64,000 nucleotides of DNA from Flavobacterium sp. HSC-61S13 (GTDB lineage: Bacteria > Bacteroidota > Bacteroidia > Flavobacteriales > Flavobacteriaceae): NCBI RefSeq assembly GCF_024171535.1, contig NZ_JALJZV010000017.1, positions 1 through 64,000 on the forward strand. The letters are read 5' to 3'. A program made the translations under genes and the position numbers. Under the pieces are notes generated by a model. It did not search any database and was not told the origin of the DNA. It saw only the letters and a program-made list of their open reading frames with translations. The first letter of the stretch is position 1. The number at the start of each line of letters is the position of its first letter. Positions 25,519 through 35,442 of this stretch are shown piece after piece.

Positions 25519-27171
25519 ATGAATCATAAATTTCTTCAATTTACTATCAGCATTTGGTTATTCGGTTATTTGGGTTTACAAAGTGCCGTGGGCCAAAGTA
25601 GGCAACAATGTGACTCTCTAATCGTAGATGCAGTTAAATTACTAGAAAAAGATGAAAATCTCAAATCCTTAACTCAATTATCCAAAGTAAAAACAGTTGC
25701 TCATCAGAACAATTGGTATCTGCAAGAGTTTAATGCGATCAATAATATTGGAAACAATTATTATTCCATCGCTGAATATGCTGAAGCTTTAAATTTCTAT
25801 ACCCAAGCTTACGCCATTGCGATTGCACATCTGAAGTCGGATTCCGAAATGATTGTACTTAATAATATTGCAATATTGTATTCGGGTGAGAAAAAATTCG
25901 ATCAAGCCAAAGAATATTTTAATAGAGCATTGGAATTGGCTGAGCGCAACAATAATTTCGAGAAAATGAGTTTGTATTTACTCAATCTAGGAAATCTGTA
26001 TGAAGAGACCAAACAATACCAACTCGCAAAAACATATTACGAACGCGCTTTGACTAAATCTGCTAAAGAGTCGCGTTATAAGTTTTATGCCCAGCTCGGT
26101 TTGATTAAATTGGATCTATACAACGGTAATAATCAAAAAGCCATTGATGACAGTGAAAAATTAGTCGTTCAAGGCAATGAGTCTAAAATTAAGCAACTCT
26201 CTAGATTTGGAATTTTAGCTAAAGCCCACCTTAATTTGAATAAATTGGATATTGCAGAGCTTTATGCAAACCGTTTTTTTGACTTCAAACTCAACTATCA
26301 AGAAAAGATAACGGCCTTTGAAATACTGTCTGACATCGCTAGAAAGAAAAATTCCTACGAAAAAGCGTTGATCTATAAAGATTCAATTATCGCTAATCAC
26401 ATCAAGGACTACGAGCTTAAGAATGAAAAGACCTATATGAATAACAAATCCAGATTTGAAATTCTCCAATATAAAAATCAGATTCAAGAAAACAAAATTG
26501 CATCAGAAAAAGACAAAATGCTGTTATATGTTTCCTTAATCATCATCATAGCTTTGTTTGTAATCATTTGGTTATCGTACCGCAATTATAAAACGCGTGC
26601 CGCTATGGATAGTAAAAACTTTGCTCAAAAGGAGGAGGATTTAATCCAGTTGATTGAAAAGGAAAAAAAGGAGATTTATAAAATTGAAAATGAGAATTTA
26701 GAAGCTGTAGAACTTTTAAATTATGAAAAGCAGGAACTCAGTAAAGAAATCGAATTTAAAAATCGAAAAAATACGGCAAAAGCATTGCATCTAGCAGAAC
26801 GAAATTTACTATTGGAAACGATTATAGCTGAATTGTCCGAAGTTAAAAACGTCAAAGAAAATACAACGCTAACAAGCAGTTTAAAAAAATTAAAACAACA
26901 TCTCGCGACCAGTGATGAATTGAGCAATTTTATGGTTCATTTTGAAGAGATCAATCAATTATTTCTTAACAACCTAAAGCAACGACATCCTAATTTAAAC
27001 GGTAATGATATCCGATTTTTAAGTTATGTTTATGTGAATTTGAATACTAAAGAAATTTCGAACCTTTTGAATATTACTTTAGATGCTTGCAGAAAACGCA
27101 AGGAACGTATCATCAAAAAAATTAATCTCGATAGCGATACCGATTTGTATATTTACCTCAACTCTTTGTAG
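25519..27171 (+). CDS. TPR membrane protein with C-terminal LuxR-like helix-turn-helix
   Basis: A 550-residue sensor-regulator of a type common in Bacteroidota. After a signal peptide (to about residue 26) come about six TPR units (residues 30-290, for example EMIVLNNIAILYSGEKKFDQAKEYFNRALELAERN), one membrane helix (about 331-352), a coiled coil (365-430) and a C-terminal helix-turn-helix (about 490-545, FLSYVYVNLNTKEISNLLNITLDACRKRKERIIKK). The DNA-binding part would be cytoplasmic. It ends 157 bases before the giant adhesin gene on the same strand, so it may control that gene. The signal it senses is unknown. Confidence 0.82.
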   Translation: MNHKFLQFTISIWLFGYLGLQSAVGQSRQQCDSLIVDAVKLLEKDENLKSLTQLSKVKTVAHQNNWYLQEFNAINNIGNNYYSIAEYAEALNFYTQAYAIAIAHLKSDSEMIVLNNIAILYSGEKKFDQAKEYFNRALELAERNNNFEKMSLYLLNLGNLYEETKQYQLAKTYYERALTKSAKESRYKFYAQLGLIKLDLYNGNNQKAIDDSEKLVVQGNESKIKQLSRFGILAKAHLNLNKLDIAELYANRFFDFKLNYQEKITAFEILSDIARKKNSYEKALIYKDSIIANHIKDYELKNEKTYMNNKSRFEILQYKNQIQENKIASEKDKMLLYVSLIIIIALFVIIWLSYRNYKTRAAMDSKNFAQKEEDLIQLIEKEKKEIYKIENENLEAVELLNYEKQELSKEIEFKNRKNTAKALHLAERNLLLETIIAELSEVKNVKENTTLTSSLKKLKQHLATSDELSNFMVHFEEINQLFLNNLKQRHPNLNGNDIRFLSYVYVNLNTKEISNLLNITLDACRKRKERIIKKINLDSDTDLYIYLNSL

Positions 27172-27328
27172 AACGTGCTTAATGTGTTGTTTTTTAAGTT
27201 TTTAAATGGCGAATTGAGTGGTTTAACTCACATTTTTTCTATAGTATGTCACAATTTGTCCACCATTATTTGATTTAAAAAACGATTTTTTATCAATATT
27301 TACAGCAATATAAAAGAACCATAATCTT

Positions 27329-30300
27329 ATGAAAAAAATTATTTTCGCATTATTGTTCCTTACTGTGTTGCTGAATGTTTTGACTAACCCGATTTATGCA
27401 AATGAAAACAGTAGGAGTGTTGTAGAAAACCGTGCAGATTGGAAGGCCAAATCTTATGCGCCAGATTTAGATCTGTTGCCTTATTTTCGATTTAAACAAC
27501 AGAAGACGGCTGCGTGTGGTATCGCGATGCTACCTTTCTGGGAGGGATTTAACACCGATTCAACTACCTCAGCTTGTTGGACCATTATAGATGCTAATAA
27601 AGACTCGAAAAATCCGAGTGGTAATAATATTTGGCATGTATATGATGATGGTCAATTTGAAGGGGATCAAAGCATGTATTTTTTAGCCTATTCAAAGAGT
27701 AATGATTGGCTGATTTCTCCTACTTTTAAGTTGGATGCTTCGAAAACATACAAATTAAAGTACAACTATAAAACGACGAGTTCGAAGAACGAATTTGCTG
27801 TTTTAGGCTCTACTAAAGGCCTTGCTATGGCAGATTTTACAAACGTAATCATTTCCAAAAAAACGTATAATAACGATGTTTGGTTGGAACACCAGGCATT
27901 TATTACAAATATTAGCGGTGATTACAACATAGCTTGGCAGGTAACCTCTTCCTCATATACCAATATATTTATAGATAATGTTTCTTTTGAAGAGGTGGAA
28001 TGTATAGAACCAGAAGCGCTCAGTGTTCAGGGTGTAAAGTCATCAGAAGCCACGATATATTGGAACGATGCAGTGAATAGTTCATGGGAATACTATGTCG
28101 AAGAGCAGGGAGGACTTGGTCCTAAAGGAGCAGGTACTTCTAGTACGACAAAAGAGGTTGTGGTAACAAAAGACCACAATAACAAAAATTTAGTAGCCAA
28201 TACTGAATATGAATATTTTATTAGAGCAAAATGTGCTAGTGGAAAATTTGGGCAATGGATTGGACCTTATGTCTTTAAAACACTATGTAATGTTGTTAAT
28301 GTTCCCCTTAGAGAAGGCTTTAATGCGAATTCAACAACTTTCGAATGTTGGCGAATCCGCGATAATAATAAGGATGCGCTGGATACGGCTGGTGATAATA
28401 TCTGGAAGCAAAGTACTAATGCGCTCTATGAAGGTGACCAGGGGATGTATTTTTATGGAGATGCGGCAGTTAATGATGATTGGTTGATTTCTCCGACCTT
28501 TAAAATGAATGGAGGAATATATGCGATAACATATTATTATAAGACCTCTACAGCTTACAGCAACGACTTTGAGGTAATGCTGTCAAAAGAGGGAGTTGAT
28601 CCGCTTGATTTTAAGCTGGTTATAGAGCCAAGTATGAAACGCAATACTCCAGATTTTGTTAAAAAAGTCTTGTATGTCACAGGACAGACTGGCGATATTA
28701 ATATAGCATGGCACGTTAAGGCTAAGGGAACGACACAAGTTTATATTGATCTCGTTACTATTGAAGAGGTTTCTTGTATTGGTCCTGATGAAACGGTATT
28801 GATCAGCAATTTACAAAAAGACAGAGCTACCTTTACATGGACCGATAGTAATAACTCTAATTGGGAGTGTTTTACCCAGCCCCTTGGAGCCTCGTTGACC
28901 CCAGTAGGAAGTGGTTCGCTGGCACAAACAAATTCGTTTACATCACTTAGGACTAATGGTCCTAGTGGTGCTAATTTAGTTCCAAACACTTGGTATGAGT
29001 TTTTTGTTAGATCCACTTGTGGTCCTGGTAAAAATAGTCTTTGGGTGGGACCTGTAGCTTTTAGAACACCTTGTGATATTGTACCGACACCTTTTTGGGA
29101 AGGATTTAATACCGATTCGAAAAGCTTTGATTGTTGGTCATTTATTACCAACAATATCGATATTACCTCTCCGATAGATAATATTTGGATACAGCTCAAT
29201 GTTGGTCAATATGAAGGTGATCAATTCCTGAGTTTTAGAGGGCGATCCTCAAATGTTAAATATAATGAATGGCTGATTACACCACAATTTACACTCGATC
29301 CTGCGAAGTTTTATCGATTGAAATATCACTATGCGACTAGTTTTAATAACAGCAGTGATTTTGAAGTGGTGTTGTCCAATAAAGGCAGTGCACCGGCTAA
29401 TTTTACAACCACCCTAATCAATAAAAAAGGACATAGTAATTCCGATTGGGCAGAGGAGAAGGCGTTTATCAATGGAATTGGTGGTACTGTAAATATCGCT
29501 TGGCATTTGACTACGTCAAACAGTGAAACAGAGTTTAGTATTGATGACGTTTTTTTAGAAGAGGTTGTCGGATGTCCAGAACCTTTACTGTTGGCAACTA
29601 AAGATGAAAAACAGAGCAGTGTTACCCTTATGTGGGATGATGCTTACGGCAAAAATTGGGAGTATTTCGTTCAGAAATCTCGAGGTAAAACGCCTACTAG
29701 TAAGGGTACTGCTACCAATAAGAAAGAAAATATAATCAATAGCACCCAATTGGGTAGTCCTTTAGACGTCAACACGGAATATGAATTCTATGTTCGTACG
29801 GTGTGTGGTAATGGTGAATTCAGCATTTGGGCTGGTCCTTTTAAATTTAAAACGGCTTGTGGCGTAAACAAGGCACCGTTGTGGGAGGGTTTTAACAACG
29901 GCTCGAAAACCTTAAGATGTTGGACTATAATTGACGGTAATAATGATTCAGAAGCACCGGATAATAATATTTGGTCTACGGTAGATTATGGACAGTTTGA
30001 AGGAAGTCATGCAATGTATTACAGTATTTATGACGATGCCAAAGCGGTTGAAAGTGACGATTGGTTGATCTCTCCGAAAATGAAATTTGAGAAGAATAAA
30101 ATCTATCGATTGAAATATCATTTTAGCACAAACAGTGCAGATGAAGATAATGAATTTGAAGTTTTAGCCTCTAGTACTGGACTTAAACCAACGGATTTCT
30201 CTACAGTGATAGTTAAGGGACAATTATATAAACAGCACACCGTCTATCAGCAGAAAACGGTTTTTATTACCAATTTAGACGGAGAAATTTATTTGGCATG

Positions 30301-33300
30301 GCATGTAAAGGGGAAGGGAACTAAATCGGTTTATCTCGATAATGTATTTATTGAAGAAGTAATGGGGTGTCCAGAGCCTATAAACTTAGAGGTAACGGAT
30401 ATCGAAAGCAAAAAAGCGACCATCAGCTGGACGGATGATTTTCAAGCAGCAAAGTGGGAGTATTTTGTGCAGGAAATCGGATTGGGGCTCCCAACAAGCG
30501 TTGGAACGTCAACGGTTAAAAAAGAAAATACCCTTACACAAGACCACTCAGGTAAAAATTTACTTCCAAATACGGATTACGAGTATTATGTCCGCACGGT
30601 TTGTGCCGATGGATCATATAGTGTTTGGGCAGGGCCGGTAAAATTTTTAACCCTATGTGACGTTTACGAGTTGCCATTTTGGGAGGGATTTAATAAAGAT
30701 TCTAAAACCTTGAGATGCTGGTCGATTGTTGATGGCAATATGGATGGATCTTGGGGAAATAACATTTGGAGTATTAGTCCCAATACTTTTTACGAAGGAA
30801 ATCGTGCTATGGGTATTACTGCCTATGATTGGGGCGGTGGTTTACAAAACGATGATTGGTTAATTTCACCGACCATGGATATGGGCAGTGGAAATTATGT
30901 TTTGAAATATCATTATCTGTCCTCAGATACGGACTTCGCTCAAGTGGAAGTACTGCTGTCTTCGAACGGACTAGCGTTAGATAAGTTCACCAATACTATT
31001 CTTGCTTCAAAAGGGTATAGTAATTTGGGTTGGAAAGAAGAAGTGGTGTTTTTTAAAGGAATTCCCGGAATGGTAAATTTAGCTTGGCACTTAAATGCAG
31101 AGGGTTCTTCTAAGTTAATTATTGACAATATTGTCTTAAAGGAGGTAGCGCATTGCCCAGAACCGTATTACATAAAAACGGCTAATCACACTACAACGAG
31201 TATGGAGGTGGAATGGCAACAAAATGGTGGAGTCAGTTCATGGGAAGTTATCGTAGTGTATAAAGGACAAGATGAAACAGCAACACCGATACAAAAAATA
31301 GCAGTTAATAACACTCCTAAGACTACTATAAATGGTTTAACGGCCGGTAAAGCTTATACAATTTATGTCAGAGCTCAATGTAGCGATGGAAATACTACTA
31401 GTGATTGGTCTACTCCAGTGCATTCTGGAACAAAAGTAGGTGCCAATGACGATTGTGGCGGCGCTACCCATATTCCGGTAAGCAAAAATGGAGTATGTGA
31501 GCAAAGCATGGTCGGGACTTTCCTGAATTCCCAAGTGTCTGTTGTACCAGAGCCTACTTGTGGTAGCACGGACATTAAAAAAGATATTTGGTTTGAATTT
31601 ACAGCAACTCGTGATGAACACGTTATCACCTTGTCTGATTACTTCAGCTTGTCTGATCAGGTGTTTCCTGAGTTTGCATTTTCGCTTTACAGTCAGGATT
31701 GTAGCACTATCGGAAATACAGCTTTAGAATGTTTTAGTATTTATAGTTTCGGAGATCAATACAGAACTTTAAAGAATTTGGTGGCGGGACAAAAGTATTA
31801 TATCCGCATAGGTACTGCTGTTGAAGATCCTGATTTTTACTTTTCATTGTGTATCACGACGCCGTATTTTATCGATGTAAGTCCAGCGGGAGATAAATAT
31901 AGTGTTGAACAATTGGTCAAAGAGGTTTTGGTGGTAGCCGAGTGCGATTTGGTCTCCAATGTTACCTACCGCACGGGTACCAACTTTAGAAATGAACCCA
32001 ACGGCATCGGTTATTTTGAGCGAAACAATTCTACTTTTGGATTTGAAAATGGTATCGTTTTGGCAACCAATGGTGTAGAAACGGCAAAAGGACCTAGTGG
32101 TATCAATCAAAGTGACGGTACGAAGTTATGGTTAGGCGACGATGATTTGGAAACGATCTTATTAGAAAATGGACAAACAGCGGGCAGTGTTAATGCTTCA
32201 GTGTTGGAATTCGACTTTATTCCGATTACAGATACGATCAAATTTGATTTTATATTTGCCGCCAATGAATATGGACCGGAGTACCAGTGTAAATTCTCGG
32301 ATGTTTTTGCCTTTTTGTTGACGGATTTAGAAACACAGACCATGACCAACTTAGCAGTAGTTCCGGGAACGAATGTACCGATTTCGGTGACGACCATTCG
32401 CGATGCTAAATACCAAGGGAATTATAGTTGTGGCAGTACCAATGAAAAGTATTTTGATAAATATTATGGATACGAAGGTTTGCCTGTTCGAGACAATCCT
32501 ATAAATTATTTCGGAATGACCGTACCGATGACTGCTATATCAGCCGTAAAACCCGGTAAAAAATACCATATCAAATTGGCTATAGCTGACTATCGTGATG
32601 AACGATTTAATTCCGCAGTCTTTTTAAAAGGAGGTAGTTTTGATTTAGGGAAAATTGATTTGGGAATTGATTTGCTCGTAGAAACCGGCAATGCACTTTG
32701 TAATGGAGAAACGAGAATAATCAAATCAGGTGTCACTGCTGAAAACGTCTCTTTTCAATGGTTTAAAGATGATGTTTTGATCAGTGGTGAAGATGGTGCA
32801 GACTTGGAAGTTAGCGAGTCGGGTACTTATAAAATTATAGTGAAGTATTTAGAACTAAAATGTGAAATCACAGGAAAGGTAAAAATAGAAATTTATCCAG
32901 CAATTTCTGCGGTAGTGGCTTCACCTAAAAGTTTAGCTATATGCAGAAAATCGGTAAAACCGTTAATTCTAAATTTAACGGATATTGAACCCCAAATGTT
33001 GTCAAAAGCAGTTCCCGAAAATTATACATTTACCTATTTTACGACCAAAGAGGGCGCGAAATTGGGAACAGATCCTATCGTTGATGCAAAGAGTTATAGA
33101 TTAGAAACCACTGGAAAAAACAGCTTTATTTACATTAAAGTTGTGGATAAGAGAACGGGTTGTTCCGAAATTTTCGAATGGATTTTAAAGGCAACGGCAG
33201 GAGAAATTCCAGAAAAGAGGGAAGATGTGGCTGTCTGTGCGAGTTATACTTTTCCTGAATTGGAAGTAGGTCAGCATTATTATTCAGAAGCGGCATCAAA

Positions 33301-33895
33301 GGGAGTGGAATATTTTGCGGCTGGCGTATTGAGTGAACCGGGAATACATACAATCTATGTTTTTCAAGATAATGGATCAAGCTGTTATGAGGAAATATCC
33401 TATAAGGTAACCATTACGGAGGCTGTAAAGGCTGCTGTTTTTAAAGATGTGGTTTTGGAGTGTAAATTATATGAGTTAGAACCATTAGCTGCAGACAATA
33501 AGTATTATACACAATCTGGTGGAAAAGGTATGGAGTTAAAAGCAGGTACGGTACTAACAAATACACAAACTGTTTATGTGTATGCGGTATCTGATGACGG
33601 CTTATGTACCGACGAGAGTAGTTTTTCGATCCGCTTTGATGATTGTCCGATTCCAAAGGGAATTTCTCCAAATGGAGACGGACTAAATGACGATTTTGAT
33701 TTATCATTACACGGAGTCACGAGTATGATTATTTATAACCGTTATGGTTCTGAAGTTTTCCGTTTTGAGGGTACCTATACCAAACAATGGCATGGACAAG
33801 ATAAAAAGGGCAATAGATTGCCTGATGGAACCTATTTCTATGTGATCATAGCACATGAAAAGACCCGCAGTGGTTGGGTTCAAATTAATAAGTAA
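27329..33895 (+). CDS. Giant T9SS-exported adhesin with five adhesin/Fn3 repeats and a type B sorting domain
   Basis: A 2188-residue secreted protein. After the signal peptide (ends near PIYA, residue 24) come five repeats of about 260 residues beginning at about 68, 325, 587, 848 and 1115. Each starts with P-x-W/R-E-G-F-N, contains W-x2-I-D-x-N and EGDQ-x-MYF and NDWLISP, and ends in an Fn3-like module (WEYFVQ, NTEYEFYVRTVCG). Then follow a PPC-like domain (about 1375-1515), a choice-of-anchor-L domain (about 1525-1785), Ig-like modules and the type B T9SS sorting domain (about 2105-2188, IYNRYGSEVF, LPDGTYFY). Surface adhesion is the expected role. A strong terminator follows. Confidence 0.92.
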   Translation: MKKIIFALLFLTVLLNVLTNPIYANENSRSVVENRADWKAKSYAPDLDLLPYFRFKQQKTAACGIAMLPFWEGFNTDSTTSACWTIIDANKDSKNPSGNNIWHVYDDGQFEGDQSMYFLAYSKSNDWLISPTFKLDASKTYKLKYNYKTTSSKNEFAVLGSTKGLAMADFTNVIISKKTYNNDVWLEHQAFITNISGDYNIAWQVTSSSYTNIFIDNVSFEEVECIEPEALSVQGVKSSEATIYWNDAVNSSWEYYVEEQGGLGPKGAGTSSTTKEVVVTKDHNNKNLVANTEYEYFIRAKCASGKFGQWIGPYVFKTLCNVVNVPLREGFNANSTTFECWRIRDNNKDALDTAGDNIWKQSTNALYEGDQGMYFYGDAAVNDDWLISPTFKMNGGIYAITYYYKTSTAYSNDFEVMLSKEGVDPLDFKLVIEPSMKRNTPDFVKKVLYVTGQTGDINIAWHVKAKGTTQVYIDLVTIEEVSCIGPDETVLISNLQKDRATFTWTDSNNSNWECFTQPLGASLTPVGSGSLAQTNSFTSLRTNGPSGANLVPNTWYEFFVRSTCGPGKNSLWVGPVAFRTPCDIVPTPFWEGFNTDSKSFDCWSFITNNIDITSPIDNIWIQLNVGQYEGDQFLSFRGRSSNVKYNEWLITPQFTLDPAKFYRLKYHYATSFNNSSDFEVVLSNKGSAPANFTTTLINKKGHSNSDWAEEKAFINGIGGTVNIAWHLTTSNSETEFSIDDVFLEEVVGCPEPLLLATKDEKQSSVTLMWDDAYGKNWEYFVQKSRGKTPTSKGTATNKKENIINSTQLGSPLDVNTEYEFYVRTVCGNGEFSIWAGPFKFKTACGVNKAPLWEGFNNGSKTLRCWTIIDGNNDSEAPDNNIWSTVDYGQFEGSHAMYYSIYDDAKAVESDDWLISPKMKFEKNKIYRLKYHFSTNSADEDNEFEVLASSTGLKPTDFSTVIVKGQLYKQHTVYQQKTVFITNLDGEIYLAWHVKGKGTKSVYLDNVFIEEVMGCPEPINLEVTDIESKKATISWTDDFQAAKWEYFVQEIGLGLPTSVGTSTVKKENTLTQDHSGKNLLPNTDYEYYVRTVCADGSYSVWAGPVKFLTLCDVYELPFWEGFNKDSKTLRCWSIVDGNMDGSWGNNIWSISPNTFYEGNRAMGITAYDWGGGLQNDDWLISPTMDMGSGNYVLKYHYLSSDTDFAQVEVLLSSNGLALDKFTNTILASKGYSNLGWKEEVVFFKGIPGMVNLAWHLNAEGSSKLIIDNIVLKEVAHCPEPYYIKTANHTTTSMEVEWQQNGGVSSWEVIVVYKGQDETATPIQKIAVNNTPKTTINGLTAGKAYTIYVRAQCSDGNTTSDWSTPVHSGTKVGANDDCGGATHIPVSKNGVCEQSMVGTFLNSQVSVVPEPTCGSTDIKKDIWFEFTATRDEHVITLSDYFSLSDQVFPEFAFSLYSQDCSTIGNTALECFSIYSFGDQYRTLKNLVAGQKYYIRIGTAVEDPDFYFSLCITTPYFIDVSPAGDKYSVEQLVKEVLVVAECDLVSNVTYRTGTNFRNEPNGIGYFERNNSTFGFENGIVLATNGVETAKGPSGINQSDGTKLWLGDDDLETILLENGQTAGSVNASVLEFDFIPITDTIKFDFIFAANEYGPEYQCKFSDVFAFLLTDLETQTMTNLAVVPGTNVPISVTTIRDAKYQGNYSCGSTNEKYFDKYYGYEGLPVRDNPINYFGMTVPMTAISAVKPGKKYHIKLAIADYRDERFNSAVFLKGGSFDLGKIDLGIDLLVETGNALCNGETRIIKSGVTAENVSFQWFKDDVLISGEDGADLEVSESGTYKIIVKYLELKCEITGKVKIEIYPAISAVVASPKSLAICRKSVKPLILNLTDIEPQMLSKAVPENYTFTYFTTKEGAKLGTDPIVDAKSYRLETTGKNSFIYIKVVDKRTGCSEIFEWILKATAGEIPEKREDVAVCASYTFPELEVGQHYYSEAASKGVEYFAAGVLSEPGIHTIYVFQDNGSSCYEEISYKVTITEAVKAAVFKDVVLECKLYELEPLAADNKYYTQSGGKGMELKAGTVLTNTQTVYVYAVSDDGLCTDESSFSIRFDDCPIPKGISPNGDGLNDDFDLSLHGVTSMIIYNRYGSEVFRFEGTYTKQWHGQDKKGNRLPDGTYFYVIIAHEKTRSGWVQINK

Positions 33896-33896
33896 T

Positions 33897-33932
33897 AAAA
33901 AAGCCGGCAGTTTTAACTGCCGGCTTTTTTAT
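33897..33932. terminator. Strong bidirectional terminator between adhesin and helicase genes
   Basis: AAAAAAGCCGGCAGTT and its complement form a 16-bp stem with a TT loop, flanked by A on the left and T on the right. It sits directly after the adhesin stop and can also end the convergent helicase transcript. Confidence 0.9.
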
Positions 33933-34014
33933 TGATAACCAAATCCCAAATGAATTGGTGATTGATCATTATATGTTTAAGAGGTATTGGTTGTAAATAG
34001 CTATTGACTGTGAT

Positions 34015-35157
34015 TTACAAACCTTTGAGATCTATGGTGTCCGTTTCTAATATTTCAACCTGACGACCCATCTTTTTCTGAATAATCTTAAAGTGGTGTT
34101 CATCGTCTGCGGTAATCAAGGAAATCGCTTTTCCATGTTCGTGTGCACGACCCGTTCGACCGATGCGGTGCACGTAGTCCAAAGGTGAACGTGGCAATTC
34201 GTAATTGATAACGTATGGCAATCCCTCGATATGTATTCCACGACCAATTAGATCCGTAGCGATCAATACATCGGCATCTCCAACTTTAAAATCTGCCAAG
34301 TTGTCCATACGTGCTCCTTGTGATTTTTTTCCGTGAACCGCTAAGGCATTGATGCCGTTTTTCTTTAATTTTTCAACGAGGTTTTCAGCAGTTCGTGTCG
34401 AGGAGACAAAAACTAAAACCGGAGATATATGTTGTTCTTTGATTAAATATCTTAAAAAAGGACCCTTGCTTTCACTAGCCACGCGATATGCGACTTGCTC
34501 AATGGATTCCAATTCTAAGGCTTCCTCTTTGACTTCAATTATCTCAGGAGTGATTGCCAAGGTTTTTTTAATTTGCTGTACTTTGTCGTTTAAAGTAGCA
34601 GAAAACATAATCGTTTGTTTCTTAGCAGGAACCATATCGAGTATGCGATTCATTTCCTCTTCAAAACCCAATTGAAACATTTTATCTGCCTCATCGATGA
34701 TCAGGTATTCCAAATTTTCAATGGACAAGGCTTTCTGGTCAATAAGATCTAATAAACGACCTGGGGTTGCAATTAGAATTTCAGTTCCATAAACTTTTTT
34801 CATTTGTGGATTGATCGATACTCCTCCGTATACAGCCATACAGGGTACCGGTCGTCTTAATGCAGACTGAAGATCACTGTATGTTTTTTCAATCTGTACC
34901 GCCAATTCGCGAGTGGGAACCAATACCAATACCTTGATATTACGACTTTTCTCATAATCTTGATGTTGTATCTTTTGCAACAATGGAGCTACAAAACAAA
35001 GAGTTTTACCCGAGCCCGTTTTTGCAATTCCCATAACATCTTTTCCCTTGAGTATTAAAGGAATAGTTTGAGATTGAATTTCAAAGGGTTTTAGCAAACC
35101 TAAATTGTTAATGGCCTTACTCAGATGTGACGATAATCCTAATGATTGAAATGACAT
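34015..35157 (-). CDS. DEAD-box RNA helicase
   Basis: A 380-residue ATP-dependent RNA helicase of the RhlE/DeaD group. Motifs in order: Q motif (GLLKPFEIQSQTIP), motif I AKTGSGKT, Ia VPTRELAVQ, Ib TPGRLLD, II DEAD at about residue 155, III SAT, IV VLVFVSSTRTAENL, V ATDLIGRGIH and VI HRIGRTGRA. It lacks the long basic C-terminal tail of many RhlE proteins, so it is a minimal core enzyme. It unwinds short RNA duplexes in ribosome assembly or mRNA decay. The gene stands alone with its own -7 promoter element. Confidence 0.93.
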   Translation of the reverse strand: MSFQSLGLSSHLSKAINNLGLLKPFEIQSQTIPLILKGKDVMGIAKTGSGKTLCFVAPLLQKIQHQDYEKSRNIKVLVLVPTRELAVQIEKTYSDLQSALRRPVPCMAVYGGVSINPQMKKVYGTEILIATPGRLLDLIDQKALSIENLEYLIIDEADKMFQLGFEEEMNRILDMVPAKKQTIMFSATLNDKVQQIKKTLAITPEIIEVKEEALELESIEQVAYRVASESKGPFLRYLIKEQHISPVLVFVSSTRTAENLVEKLKKNGINALAVHGKKSQGARMDNLADFKVGDADVLIATDLIGRGIHIEGLPYVINYELPRSPLDYVHRIGRTGRAHEHGKAISLITADDEHHFKIIQKKMGRQVEILETDTIDLKGL

Positions 35158-35173
35158 ATAATGATTTAAGCGA

Positions 35174-35181
35174 CAAAGATA
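35174..35181 (-). promoter_or_regulatory. -7 promoter element of the DEAD-box gene
   Basis: The minus strand reads TATCTTTG (TAnnTTTG) 17 bases before the start codon at 35157, so the leader would be about ten bases. The TTG box is not obvious. Confidence 0.4.
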
Positions 35182-35401
35182 CAGTTTTATGCTGGATTTA
35201 TAATCCTTATAAATCGCTGCGACATCTTTGGTCGCGGTATGGGAATTAGTACTTTTTTAGGGTATTCCTTATTAAGTAACTGATTATTTATTAGCTATAT
35301 GAACGTAAAAGTTTTAATTATGCATGAAGCTTTTAATAAATCGATGTTTTTTATAGAAAAAAAATAACTTTTTTAATTTTTCTTTATACCTTAGGATGAG
35401 T

Positions 35402-35409
35402 TAAATTTG
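35402..35409 (+). promoter_or_regulatory. -7 promoter element of gltS
   Basis: TAAATTTG matches TAnnTTTG. It supports the ATG at 35443 as the start of gltS, because a TTG start at 35407 in the same frame would lie inside this element. The -33 region is only T-rich. Confidence 0.4.
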
Positions 35410-35442
35410 CCGCTTTCACTTTTACAATTAATTGATCTAACT

